Below are positions 24,871 to 35,962 of a stretch of DNA of 64,000 nt, one piece after another (positions within the stretch are counted from its first letter, which is position 1; every line of letters begins with the position of its first letter). A program made the position numbers and the translations under genes. The stretch spans positions 47,089,210-47,153,209 of the forward strand of contig CM038047.1 of NCBI GenBank assembly GCA_021397845.1, written 5' to 3'. This stretch comes from Areca catechu (Eukaryota; Streptophyta; Magnoliopsida; Arecales; Arecaceae). A model generated the notes under the pieces. The model did not search any database, was not told the origin of the DNA, and saw only the letters and a list, made by a program, of their open reading frames with translations.

Positions 24871-25560
24871 ATTGAAACTGACATTCTTCTCGTTCGTGAC
24901 TACTGCACCTAGCAAGAGCGGGAGAGGATATCACTAGCGGCTGAGGCCCAGGAGCAGGCCGACAAGGCCCGGGCCTTGTAGGAGAATAATAAGATCCTCC
25001 AGGCCATAATGGTCGATGTTGAGAATCAGGTCAAGGACCTCGAAGCATCCTTGGCTCGAGAAAGGGATCGGGCCTTCCACCGGTGGGAGGAGCTCAAGGC
25101 CAATGCTTCCTGAGCGGAAGAGCTGATGAGCGACCTCCAAGCGCAGCTGGAGGCAGCACAAGCTTGGCTGTTGGCAATCGAGGAGAAAGCTACTAGGGTG
25201 ATGGCTTTGATGGAGGCTGCCAAGGCAGTGCCTAGATTCAGGGCCTCGATGTAGTTTGCTGATGAAGTCTGGGAGGCGGCCATGGATTCCTTCACCAAAA
25301 GATTCAGGGTTTGTAAGTCCTTGGTGGCCTATTGCTTCCCAAAGCTAAGGTTGGACGAGATTATGGTCTCGGACGGCCTTGATGAAGGCTCAAGTAGAGC
25401 TACGACTCCCATAACCGTGGCTGAGGTGGGGCCTGCTCCTATTGCTAAGGAAGTCTCACCGGCGGGGGCTGTGGAGGCCCAAGAGGATGTTGGCATGCCT
25501 CTGTACCATCCCGGGAAGGAGCTTGCTGAGGGATGGCTCCGATCTCCCTCTGGAACCTGC

Positions 25561-25849
25561 CCTTTTCTCTTTCTTTTTCTTTCTTTGTTTTTTCTTTTTG
25601 GGAACCTCCCGGCTTGTTGGGGGTCCTCTGATGATGTATCTTTTTTATGCAACATCAATGATGTCCTCTTCCCTTCATTGAGTTTTTATTTTTATGGTTG
25701 CCTTAAACCTCTTCAATTGAGCCAGGGGCTGGCGAATGGCTTGAGGGAGGGGGCCTGTGCAGCCCTGAGAGACTGTCAAGTTGGGGAACTTGGCATGACG
25801 AGCCCTGAGATGGTCCTCATTGGCTCTAGATCCGGTCGATGAAATATGG
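25561..25849 (+). other. Element B, sequence between aORF end and satellite
   Basis: T-rich segment (CTTTTTCTTTCTTTG near 25570), probably the 3' untranslated part of the aORF transcript. No other feature seen. Confidence 0.4.
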
Positions 25850-26760
25850 GCCTTTGGGAGTGCCCCACTTTGCCATCTCCGGACTAGGAGTCCAGTGGGC
25901 CGAATGCAAGACTTCTGGAGTTTTCCAGCTTGAGGTGTCTGGCTGTGAGTTAGGCGATAGATGGTGGGACTCTTGGGGGGTCTCACTGATATCTCCGGAT
26001 TGTGAGCACAGCACAGGTGTGGGGCTCAGGAGTTTCCCGGCTTGAGGTGCCAAGCTATGGTCAAGCGGTAGATGGCAAAACTTCTGGGGTCCCGTTGGCA
26101 TCTTTAAACTGTGAGCACGGTGATAGGTGCGGGGCTTCAGGAGTTTCCTGGCTTGAGGTGCCGGGCTGTGAGTCAGGCAGTAGATAGCAAAACTTCTGGG
26201 ATGTCCTGCTGGAATCTCTGGACTGTGAGCACGGCGATAGGTGCGAGGCTTCAGAAGTTTTTCAGCTTTAGGTGTCGGGCTGTGAGTCAGGCAATAGATG
26301 GCAAAACTTTTGAGGGGTCCCGCTGACATCTTCGGACTGTGAGCATGGTGACAGATGTGGGGCTTTGAGAGTTTCTCGATTTTGGGAGTTTCCTGACTTA
26401 GAGTGATGGGCTTCAAAAGTTTTTGGGTTTAAATGCCGGGCGCTGGTGGCTCCCGGCAAGGTGCTACATCTCGACTTAGAGTGCCAGGCTTTGAAAGTTT
26501 CTGGACTTAGAGTGCTAGGCTTTGAAAGTTTTCGGGCTTAGAGTGTTGGGCTTCGAAAGTTTTTAGGCTAAAATGCGGGGCACTGGTGACTCCCAGTGGG
26601 GTGCTACATCCCAACTTAGAGTGCTGAGCTTCAAAAGTTTTTGGGCTTAGAATGCTGGGCTTCAGGAGTTTCCAGGCTTATAGTACCGGGCTTTGAAAGT
26701 TTTCAGGCTTAAATGCGGGGTGCTGGTGGCTACCGGCTTTGGTATGGGGTGCTGTGGCTC
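25850..26760 (-). repeat. Element B spacer satellite (~112-bp dimers of ~57 bp)
   Basis: Array between the pol end and aORF end. In element orientation the dimer alternates a half containing GGCACCTCAAGCCAGGAAACTC with a half containing CAGTCCAGAGAT...GCCATCTACTGCCTGACTCAC. About four dimers span 25850-26350, then shorter ~50 bp derivatives (CTTCGAAAGTTTTTGGGCTTAG type) to about 26760. The same dimer is present in element C at 44660-45450. Confidence 0.8.
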
Positions 26761-26814
26761 CCGATTTTGGATCGCTAGGCTTGGAGTCGGGCAATGGTTT
26801 TACTGTAGAGCAAA

Positions 26815-26990
26815 GACAACATTGCACTGGAAGGAAACTTTATTGAAAAAGGGGGGAGCCTTACATTTTTGAAGGTAAGCCCTTGGGCTTTCGTTGCCGT
26901 TGATGTTGACGAGGTGGTAGGCTGCAGGTGGAAGGACCTCGACTACTCCGTAGGGGCCTTCCCAGTTTGGGGGGAGCTTGCCCCCTAGTA
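26815..26990 (-). pseudogene. pol: Element B integrase C-terminal tail
   Basis: Minus-strand reading LPPNWEGPYGVVEVLPPAAY matches the tail of A pol (LSPNWEGPYKVIEVLPNGAY) near 17205-17270. It joins directly to the gag nucleocapsid region upstream, so about 3.5 kb of pol is missing. Reading remains open to a stop near 26817. Confidence 0.75.
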
Positions 26991-27376
26991 CATCATGCCC
27001 ACAGGCTTCCCGGTGGGCGGTTGTCGATTGCAGGGGTAGGAGAAAAAGCCATAAGTGCCTGGGGCTTTGCAGGGGTCGTGCCCCCCACGAACTTCTTGAG
27101 GTGTCCTCTCCTTATTAGATCTTTGATCTCTCTTTTGAGGTGGGGCAGCCCTCGGTGTCGTGGCCATGGTCGTGGTGGAGCCGGCCATATTTCATCTTGT
27201 CACAGCCACCAGACGGCCCTAGTAGGGGAGGGTGGCATAGGTAGGACTCGCCCTCACTCTCCATGAGGGTCTTCAATCTCGGAGTGAGGAGAGAGGTGCA
27301 TACTTCTTCCGAAATGGAACCGCTCTTTGGCTTGGGCCCCACTCGAAAACTGGGGTTTGGCCCGGGCCTGCATGCC
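26991..27376 (-). pseudogene. gag: Element B gag C-terminal fragment
   Basis: Minus-strand frame with LTPRLKTLMESEGESYLCHPP followed by a nucleocapsid-like HHDHGHDTEGC. This is the counterpart of APRAKILMEIEGECFLHHPP and HRDYGHDTKEC in A. It is cut at 27376/27377 by chromovirus G and continues at 35963 on the far side. Confidence 0.75.
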
Positions 27377-27381
27377 TTCGG
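27377..27381 (+). other. Target-site duplication of element G, left copy
   Basis: TTCGG immediately before the LTR start TGGTGTGG; the identical right copy is at 35958-35962. Confidence 0.85.
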
Positions 27382-28723
27382 TGGTGTGGACACCAGAAGC
27401 CGAAAGAAACTTCACTCTAACAAGGTTAGCCTTATCCCAATTTGGATCGAAGATAATTAGGTTACCTTGTATCCTTTAGTTCAAAAATATTTTATTTTCA
27501 AGAGTCATTTCCTTTTCAAGAGTCCTGTAATTAATTTTGAGTTTCAAATCAAGAGTGTTTATTGAGTCCTGTAATTACTTTTAAAATTTCATTTCTTGTA
27601 AGTCCATTTCAAGTTTTAAAGTCTAGGTCAGTCAAGTCAGTTCAGTTGAGTTAAGTCTAATTCAGTTGAGTTAAGTCTAATCAAGTCTTAAAGCCATGAA
27701 AGCCAGCAACAAGACTCAAATTCTAGACCCCAGAATTTGACCACATGAAGAAGAGAAGACACATCAACCAAGCAAGAGAAAAGGACCATCAACTAGGACC
27801 ACTGGGCGCCACATGTCATTCTTATCCAAGTAGAAGACCACCTCACCATGCCACGTCATCAGGTGCCACTTCACCAGCCACCTCATCACCCTTTGGGCGC
27901 CAACAAGGGAGATTCAAATTCAAGGAGGTTGGCCACATCCCTCCAAGTCCTCCACCAAATCCTCCAACCCCCCCCCCACATCCCTCCAAACTCTCCACCA
28001 AATCCTCCAACCCCCCTTGTAATCCTCCTCGATTTGGGGAGTTTTTAAATTTCAAAAGCTAGCTTTGTGAGGCTATTAAAAAGCCTTGGACGCCCATTGT
28101 AAAAGGGATTGATTTTGGGAATGAATGAAAATTGAAGTTGAAATTTTGGAAGTAGAAGTTGTCTTGTATTTTTTTCTTATGTGAAAGTTTTCCATCCTCT
28201 TCCTCCACGCCAAAGCCATTCTTTTTTCCCTAGCAAAGCATCTTCCAAGCTCAAGTGAAGGCATTGGAGTCGGCCAGATCTACTCAAATTTTTGTTCTTA
28301 GTTCATCAATTCTTCCATCCCTTCTATATGTTCCTATCCTTCTTCCTTAACTTTGATCTTCATTGCAGGGTCCTTCGAAGTCTTTGAGTTGTGGGCTGGG
28401 TTCACCTTAACAAAGAACAAACAAGCTGAAGCCCCAAGTCCAGGGTTCTGATCTCTGTTATCCAGATTCTTCAGTTCTGAGCATTGGTAGTTTCAAGGTA
28501 TGAATCAAAAGAAGGTTGGAAAGCTCATCAAGGTAAGTCCACAATCATTAGCCCCTATTGTCTAGATCTTCTTCCTTCTTAGTTTAGGATTGTGTCTAAT
28601 CAAGTAAAAGTCCAATTTCTTATAATCCTTAAGTCTTATTATGATAAGTACAATGCTAGTGTAATTAGGTTTCATTGCTCTACAAACCATATTCAAAACA
28701 TTAATCATATGCTTGCCGCATCA
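27382..28723 (+). repeat. Element G 5' LTR
   Basis: TGGTGTGGACACCAG to CTTGCCGCATCA. A pyrimidine-rich CCTCCACCAAATCCTCC block occupies about 27930-28030, with a TATA-like box at 28075. Its first 79 bp repeat the C-terminal codons of pol that run into the 3' LTR. Confidence 0.92.
28070..28086 (+). promoter_or_regulatory. LTR TATA box inside an inverted repeat (element G)
   Basis: AGGCT-ATTAAAA-AGCCT: TATA-like core in the loop of a 5-bp inverted repeat. Also present in the 3' LTR near 35304-35320. Confidence 0.5.
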
Positions 28724-28726
28724 TCT

Positions 28727-28738
28727 TGGTATCAGAGC
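28727..28738 (+). other. Primer binding site of element G (initiator Met tRNA)
   Basis: TGGTATCAGAGC three bases after the LTR end, the common plant PBS complementary to the initiator methionine tRNA 3' end. Confidence 0.9.
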
Positions 28739-29755
28739 ATGGTTGCATTAGGGTAGAATAGTTTTCTTTAAATCCAAGCAAGATCTAAAATTCACGCCTC
28801 CTGAGCGGGTGTACTCCAGTACACTGTCACGACCCATGGGAATAATGAGCCCCTGGCCGGATGTGAGTTTTTAGATTGAAGTTTTGGGTAAGCCATTGCA
28901 CTTGTTTGATTAGGTTCTGTTTTTTAAAAATTTGCATCTGTTTACTGTAATCCGTTTGCAGCTCCAAAGGCAAGTCACTGATTTTTTATTGAAATATTTT
29001 TTTTTCTTGTTCCTTTTTAAGTCAGTTATCACCATATTAAATTTCATCATCAGAAAAAAATTATAAAAAAAATAAAAATTTCTGCAGTTCGACACTGTCA
29101 TTAGGGTTATGTTCTGTCCTTTTTATTTATCTTCATTTGTAGGATCTGCTTAGATTAGTATAGATTTTAGTTTTAAAATTCCTTTCATCTACATTGAAAC
29201 ATATAAGTTAGGAATCCTTTGTGAATTTTTCAGAATTTCTGGACATTTTTTTTATCATGTTTTCCACACCACTTTCAAATTGCAACACACTTCTGCAGCA
29301 CATTTGCATTTCATTCATCTCATGAGAAATCAAATTAAGGGCATCAATTTGACATAGGGTCAGGGTTTCATCACCTGTTCCTAGCCCAAAAATCACCAAC
29401 CAGCATATCGATCCCAGCCCGTTAATTAAAATTGAGTAGAACGTTAATTGCCCTAGTGGGTTAGGGACACCAACAAGTTGGGTTCAGGTTAGGGTCAAGT
29501 TAACTGTGTCAGCTAATTGGTGTGTGCTTACTGGCTTGGTGTCTAGGATTGGTGCATCAGGGCTTGTGATTTGGTCCGCCTACCTGGCCAATCTCAGATT
29601 GGTGTCTAAGGTTGGCAATCAGGGACCTACACTCCCCTCCACCTACCTGGCTAAGTCCCATAAGTACTACTAGCTAGTTGGTTCACTTAATTAGACTTCT
29701 AATTTGTGCTCTAGGTCTAGGAAACCTTAGCTCGAACTTGAGTCCATTTGCATGC
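28739..29755 (+). other. Element G untranslated leader
   Basis: About 1 kb, AT-rich, with a short imperfect repeat (TTGGTGTCTAGGATTGGTGC and TTGGTGTCTAAGGTTGGCAA near 29540-29610). No open frame of note. Confidence 0.6.
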
Positions 29756-31090
29756 ATGACAACTAGAGCAGGAACACCGTATTCACCAATCCAAGCCCAG
29801 TCAAGTGTAGCCATGGACCAAAACTTAGGAAATTTGATCAAAGGCCTAAATGATCAAGTGGCCCAACTGACTAAGAGTTTAACTGAGCAATTGGCCCAAA
29901 CAAATCAGAATGTGGCACAAACCAACCAAGACATGAATGAGCAGTTAGCCCACATCACTACTAGGTTGGATCAGTTAGAGGCTAGAACCCCAGAAAGCAA
30001 TCATAAAGCCCAGACTGAGCCTGAGCCAAGTCTTGCACCTGAACTCGAGACCCCATTGAATCCTAGAAGGATTCCATATCAAAACCCTCTCTACGAAACA
30101 AACCCTAGGAGAGCTCCCCAAGATCAGTTTTATGATCCAATTCCTAGAGGACCCCACCCTGGTCAAACCATCGAGCCCAACCCAAGGAGATTCCATCATG
30201 AGCCTAACTATGAACCCAATGTCAGGAGACCCACCCCAATTCACTTTGATCAAGATGACCGAACCATGAAGAACATTAGGCTAGAAGCTCCCACCTTTGA
30301 TGGAATTTTAGATCCAAAGATCTACATTGATTAGAAAGGTGAGATGGACCAGTATTTTGACTGGTTTGAGATGAGCGAAGAGCGCAAGTGTAAGTTTGCA
30401 AAGCTTAAACTTGGCGCCAAGCTAGGTTATATTGGGGAAACATTGAGAGACTTACTAGACAGAGAGGTGATGTGCCCATAGTGACCTGGCCAGCTATGAA
30501 ACTTAGGCTTAGGGAGAAATACCTTCCTATGTCCTACCACCAAAGACTCCTAGATCAATGGCAGACTTATTCAAGGAAATAGGAGTGTCGCAGAGTACAT
30601 AGCGAAGTTTGACGAATTTGTTATGAGGTGCAATGTTGATGAATCTGAGTCGGTGACCTTGTCTAGATTTAGAGCCGGACTGAGGGAAGAAATTCAAAGA
30701 GAATTGTTCATGCGAGAGGTACATGACCTAGAATTGGCCTATCAAATAGCTAGGGATGCTGAGAGATTCCATAGAGGTCCAGTCTATCGTAGGCCCGAAG
30801 CCCCTAGGACTAGTGCACCTTATCAACAGTCAGGATCCAATCAGCCTAGATTCAACCGACCCAATCCTAATGTGCCTGTGACCCGTAGAGATGACAAGGG
30901 GAAAACACCTGAGATCCAAAGAACTCCAAACGCATGTTTCAAGTGTAACAAAGTGGGTCACTATTCTAGCAACTGTCCTAATAGAGCCCTACACATAGGC
31001 GAAGTAGAAGAGGAAGCTGTAGAATCCCAAGGTGAATTTGAGGAGGAAGTATACCAGGCAGATGAGAACTTGGCTGAAGAGTATGAGAAT
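29756..31090 (+). pseudogene. gag: Element G gag
   Basis: Start chosen at MTTRAGTPYSPIQ, the first ATG in frame after the leader. The N-terminal region (LNDQVAQLTKSLTEQLAQT...) has heptad-like repeats, then a Pro/Arg-rich linker; the capsid domain follows with TWPAMKLRLREKYLP and VAEYIAKFDEF, then a single CCHC zinc knuckle CFKCNKVGHYSSNC at 30935-30976. Lesions: TAG in place of an expected Trp codon at 30332, a frameshift near 30455 and another near 30572. The frame from 30623 onward runs straight into protease and RT, so gag and pol form one polyprotein as in other chromoviruses. Confidence 0.85.
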
Positions 31091-34000
31091 GAGGAAGTCC
31101 TGGTAGATCAAGATCTGTTAGGAGTGGTTAGGTGTATTCTCACCCAAGCTAAAACCCAAGAAGATTGGCGTAGGACTAGCATCCTACAAACATTCATTAA
31201 GATAGGTGAGAAAGTATGCAAAGTCATTTTAGATAGCGGTAGCTGTGTCAATGCCATATCCACCAACACAGTTAAAAACCTAGGATTGCCCACCGTACCC
31301 CATCCTAATCCCTATAAGGTATCCTGGACAGACTCAACCACGATTTCCATTAAGTCTAGGTGCCTAGTAATCATTCAGTTCCAATCTTACCTGGAGAAAG
31401 TATGGTGTGATGTACTTCCAATGGGAGTAAGTAGCATAATTTTAGGCCGACCATGGTTGTACGATCTTGACGTAACACTCTATGGTCGTTCTAATTTATG
31501 CTCGTTTACTCATAATGGAAAGAAGATTGTAATCCATTCTTCTCCACCTAAGAACCCCATTAAGAGAGGATCAAGCCAATTGAGTGATAAGAAAAAGGGG
31601 ATAAACGTGATCACTGCTAGAGAAATGGAGAAAGAAATTAGCAATGGGTCACCTGTTTGGATTTTAACCATTAAGGATCATCAAGAACCTCTTTCAAAAG
31701 AACAACCTCAAGAAGTCAGTCAAGTGCTAGAGGAGTTCAAAGACGTGTTCCCCGATGACTTGCCCGACCAACTCCCACCTCTTAGGGATATACAACATGC
31801 GATAGACTTAGTCCCCGGAGCAACCCTACCGAACCTTCCCCATTATAGAATGAACCCTACCGAGCACCAAGAATTACAACGTCAAGTAGGAGAACTCCTA
31901 AAAAAAGGATTCATTAGGGAGAGTTTGAGTCCATGCGCAGTCCCAACCTTACTTACCCCTAAGAAAGATGGCACATGGAGAATGTGTGTTGATAGTCGTG
32001 CCATAAATAAAATCACGGTGAAGTATAGGTTTCCCATTCCCCGCTTGGATGATATGTTAGATATGATGGCCGGTGCAACTATATTTTCTAAGATTGACCT
32101 GAAGAGCGGCTATCACCAAGTTAGGATCAGACCAGGGGATGAATGGAAGACTGCCTTTAAAACTAAGGACGGGTTATTTGAATGGGTAGTCATGCCTTTT
32201 GGGTTATCAAACGCCCCTAGCACTTTTATGCAAATCATGAACCAAGTCCTACGAGCCTTTATTGGAAAATTTGTTGTCGTTTACTTTGACGACATACTTA
32301 TCTATAGTAGGACTAGAGAAGATCATCAACAACATCTGAGGCAGGTATGTTTAGCACTTAGGAAAGATAACCTCTATGCCAATCTAAAGAAATGTGCTTT
32401 CATGACTACTAGAGTTATCTTCCTAGGATTTGTTGTGACCCCTGAAGGAGTATCCGCTGACCCTGAGTAGGTTAAGGCAATTGTAGAGTGGCCAACACCC
32501 AATAATATTCATGAAGTAAGAAGTTTTCATGGCCTCGCTACGTTTTATCGAAGATTTATTAGAGGGTTTAGCACCATAGTTGCTCCTATCACGGATTGTA
32601 TTAGGAAGGGCCACTTTGAATGGACGAAGTCAGTTGATAAGGCCTTCCTTCACATCAAAGATAAGATGACCCAAGCACCAGTCTTAAGACTACCCGATTT
32701 TTCTAAGGTCTTTGAAGTAGCATGCGATGCTTCGGGAGTAGGTATTGGTGGAGTTTTGAGTCAAGAGAACCATCCCGTAGCATTCTTTAGTGAGAAATTG
32801 AATGAAGCCAGGAAGAAATACTCCACATATGATCGGGAGCTTTATGCGGTAGTGCAAGCATTAAGGTATTGGAGGCATTATCTCCTACCGCAAGAATTTG
32901 TTTTATTTTCAGACCATGAAGCCCTTAGGTTTTTGAGTTCCCAAAAGAAACTAAATCCTAGGCATGCCAAATGGGTAGAGTACATCCAATCCTATACGTT
33001 TGTCCTAAAGCATCAATCAGGAACCGATAATAAGGTAGCTGATGCCCTAAGTCGTAGAACGTTACTTTTAACCTCAGTCAGTACTGAAGTCATAGGTTTG
33101 AAAGACTTAAGGAGCAGTACGAAACCTGTCCAGATTTTGGTGAAATTTATCAGGTTTTGCGTCAAGGACCATCTAGTGATCATAGTGACTATACCCTTCT
33201 AGATGGTTATCTTTTTAGAGAGAATAGGCTTTGCATCCCAAGAACCTCCTTAAGAGATTTTTTAGTTTGGGAGATACATGCAGGAGGTTTGGCTGGCCAC
33301 TTCGAACGAAACAAGACTATCTTGGCTGTTGAGGAACAATTTTACTGGCCAGGTCTTAAGAAACAAGTAGTAAACCTTGTAGCCCGATGTAGGACATGTG
33401 CTGTTGCAAAGCAACAAAAGAAGAATACCGGGCTATACACTCCATTACCTGTACCTGAGTGTCCATGGCAGGATCTAAGCATGGACTTTGTTCTAGGATT
33501 ACCCAAGACCATTCGAAAACATGATTCAATCTTTGTGGTGGTCGACCGGTTTTCAAAAATGGCCCATTTCATACCTTGCACCCAAACTTCCGATGCCTCT
33601 AGGATAGCCAAACTCTTTCTTGATCAAGTAGTCAGACTCCACGGGTTACCAAAAACCATTGTTTCTGATAGGGATGTCCGCTTCACAAGTTACTTCTGGA
33701 AAACCCTTTGGCACCTATTAGGAACCAGATTGAAATTCTCCACTGCCTACCATCCCCAGACTGATGGACAAACCGAGGTTGTAAATAGAAGTCTAGGGAA
33801 CTTGCTGAGATGCCTAGTGGGAGAAAGTCTAGGAAACTGGGATTTGTTATTGCCACGTGCTGAGTTCGCTTACAACAGTTCGGTCAATCGATCTACGGGC
33901 AAAAGTCCCTTTGAGATAGTCCATGGTTGCAAGCCTAGGAAGCCTTTAGATCTAATCCCACTACCTATTCACACACGAGTCTCTGAGTCTGCTGAGTCTT

Positions 34001-34695
34001 TTGCACAGCATGTCATAAATCTACATAAAGAAATCAGTAATAAGATCAACCTGAGCAATGAAACTTACAAACACTTAGCTGACTCACATAAGAGGGCTAA
34101 AGAATTCTGTGAAGGGGATTATGCGATGATTAGGCTCAACCCTGAACGGTTTCCCCCTGGAACCATAAAGAAGCTGCATGCTCGTGGAGCGGGACCTTTT
34201 AAGATCTTAAAGAAAATAGGGCCTAATGCATATGTTTTGGAACTTCCACCTGATATGGGTATTAGTACAACCTTCAATGTTTCAGACCTAGTAGAATACA
34301 AAGAACCACTACTAATACCTAGTGAGCCTTTTGAGCCTGAAACTTTCATTGAGAGTGAACATATTTTCGAGTGTCCACCACTAACCTTACCTGAGCAGAG
34401 AGAGAGGATTGAGAGAATCCTGGATGACAAGATCATTACTACCAGGAATAAGGACTATCAGCGATACCTGGTTCAATGGCAAGGTCGACCTGAGTCCGAC
34501 AACTCTTGGATTACTCGAGAGGACCTGCAAAGACTTAACCCAGACTTGTTCGAGCATTACCAGGGAAAAACTGAACCATACTCGACTGGGTCGAGTTCTG
34601 CCCACCCTAGGAGAATTGGTGTGGACACCAGAAGTCGAAAGAAACTTCACTCTAACAAGGTTAGCCTTATCCCAATTTGGATCGAAGATAATTAG
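31091..34695 (+). pseudogene. pol: Element G pol (PR-RT-RH-INT-chromodomain)
   Basis: Protease at about 31232 (DSGSCVNAIS). RT about 31840-32470 with MCVDSRAINKITVKYRFPIP, KIDLKSGYHQ and VVYFDDILIYS. RNase H about 32700-33060 with ACDASGVGIGGVL, DRELYAVV and NKVADALSRR. Integrase about 33250-34150 with the HHCC finger (HAGGLAGH...CRTC), and Asp/Asp/Glu in MDFVLG, VSDRDVRF and HPQTDGQTEVVNR. A chromodomain lies at about 34400-34560 (RILDDKIITTRNKDYQRYLV ending in the Trp-containing NSWITREDL). Lesions: a stop (TAG) at 32468 and a 1-bp deletion near 33110 that shifts RNase H relative to integrase. The final 26 codons lie inside the 3' LTR. The chromodomain probably steers integration to heterochromatin, known for the family and consistent with this nest. 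Confidence 0.92.
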
Positions 34696-35957
34696 GTTAC
34701 CTTGTATCCTTTAGTTCAAAAATATTTTATTTTCAAGAGTCATTTCCTTTTCAAGAGTCCTGTAATTAATTTTGAGTTTCAAATCAAGAGTGTTTATTGA
34801 GTCCTGTAATTACTTTTAAAATTTCATTTCTTGTAAGTCCATTTCAAGTTTTAAAGTCTAGGTCAGTCAAGTCAGTTCAGTTGAGTTAAGTCTAATTCAG
34901 TTGAGTTAAGTCTAATCAAGTCTTAAAGCCATGAAAGCCAGCAACAAGACTCAAATTCTAGACCCCGGAATTTGACCACATGAAGAAGAGAAGACACATC
35001 AACCAAGCAAGAGAAAAGGACCATCAACTAGGACCACTGGGCGCCACATGTCATTCTTATCCAAGTAGAAGACCACCTCACCATGCCACGTCATCAGGTG
35101 CCACTTCACCAGCCACCTCATCACCCTTTGGGCGCCAACAAGGGAGATTCAAATTCAAGGAGGTTGGCCACATCCCTCCAAGTCCTCCACCAAATCCTCC
35201 AACCCCCCCCCACATCCCTCCAAACTCTCCACCAAATCCTCCAACCCCCCTTGTAATCCTCCTCGATTTGGGGAGTTTTTAAATTTCAAAAGCTAGCTTT
35301 GTGAGGCTATTAAAAAGCCTTGGACGCCCATTGTAAAAGGGATTGATTTTGGGAATGAATGAAAATTGAAGTTGAAATTTTGGAAGTAGAAGTTGTCTTG
35401 TATTTTTTTCTTATATGAAAGTTTTCCATCCTCTTCCTCCACGCCAAAGCCATTCTTTTTTCCCTAGCAAAGCATCTTCCAAGCTCAAGTGAAGGCATTG
35501 GAGTCGGCCAGATCTACTCAAATTTCTGTTCTTAGTTCATCAATTCTTCCATCCCTTATATATGTTCCTATCATTCTTCCTTAACTTTGATCTTCATTGC
35601 AGGGTCCTTCGAAGTCTTTGAGTTGTGGGCTGGGTTCACCTTAACAAAGAACAAACAAGCTGAAGCCCCAAGTCCAGGGTTCTGATCTCTATTATCCAGA
35701 TTCTTCAGTTCTGAGCATTGGTAGTTTCAAGGTATGAATCAAAAGAAGGTTGGAAAGCTCATCAAGGTAAGTCCACAATCATTAGCCCCTATTGTCTAGA
35801 TCTTCTTCCTTCTTAGTTTAGGATTGTATCTAATCAAGTAAAAGTCCAATTTCTTATAATCCTTAAGTCTTATTATGATGAGTACAATGCTAGTGTAATT
35901 AGGTTTCATTGCTCTACAAACCATATTCAAAACATTAATCATATGCTTGCCGCATCA
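34617..35957 (+). repeat. Element G 3' LTR
   Basis: TGGTGTGGACACC to CCGCATCA, followed by TSD TTCGG at 35958-35962. The preceding CTAGGAGAAT is a weak PPT. About nine substitutions against the 5' LTR, mostly transitions. Confidence 0.92.
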
Positions 35958-35962
35958 TTCGG

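Larger units (their letters stand above)
23307..25560 (+). pseudogene. Element B antisense ORF (aORF), Transposase_28 type, two introns
   Basis: Best-preserved copy of the antisense gene; it reads against B's gag-pol direction. Start MALFDRYHQ, then a Ser/Pro-rich stretch, then ITREDLSVIQTTYGIP, LYEFFLEGLRLPFHPF, QLAPNAIRVINYF and SSIKGWKRKFFFASIEGVDW, a Transposase_28-like domain about 200 residues long. Intron 24153-24229 joins SGL to GMRFSVQELLEF; a Pro/Ala linker follows. Intron 24808-24870 joins LFFT to IETDILLVRD; then a coiled coil (about 24900-25260) and an acidic Ala/Pro tail. Damage: stop near 23622, a 5-bp duplication near 24008 that shifts frame, and stops near 24911, 25111 and 25252. 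The product's role is unknown; retention while pol is lost may mean it acts for the element or is simply older sequence. Confidence 0.75.
27382..35957 (+). mobile_element. Ty3/gypsy chromovirus G (young, nested in B)
   Basis: 8,576-bp element with LTRs of 1,342 and 1,341 bp and a perfect TTCGG duplication. The LTRs differ at about nine bases plus a C-run length change by my reading, so the insertion is recent. PBS complementary to initiator tRNA-Met, fused gag-pol, integrase followed by a chromodomain. The branch within chromoviruses (CRM-, Galadriel- or Tekay-like) cannot be fixed by eye; the integrase context DFVLGLPKT...DSIFVVVDRFSKMAHFIPC resembles CRM/Galadriel. Coding damage: two stops and about three frameshifts. 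Confidence 0.92.

Noticed and set aside
28739..29755. Possible small genes in the G leader
   Set aside because: Only short random frames; position between PBS and gag explains the region.
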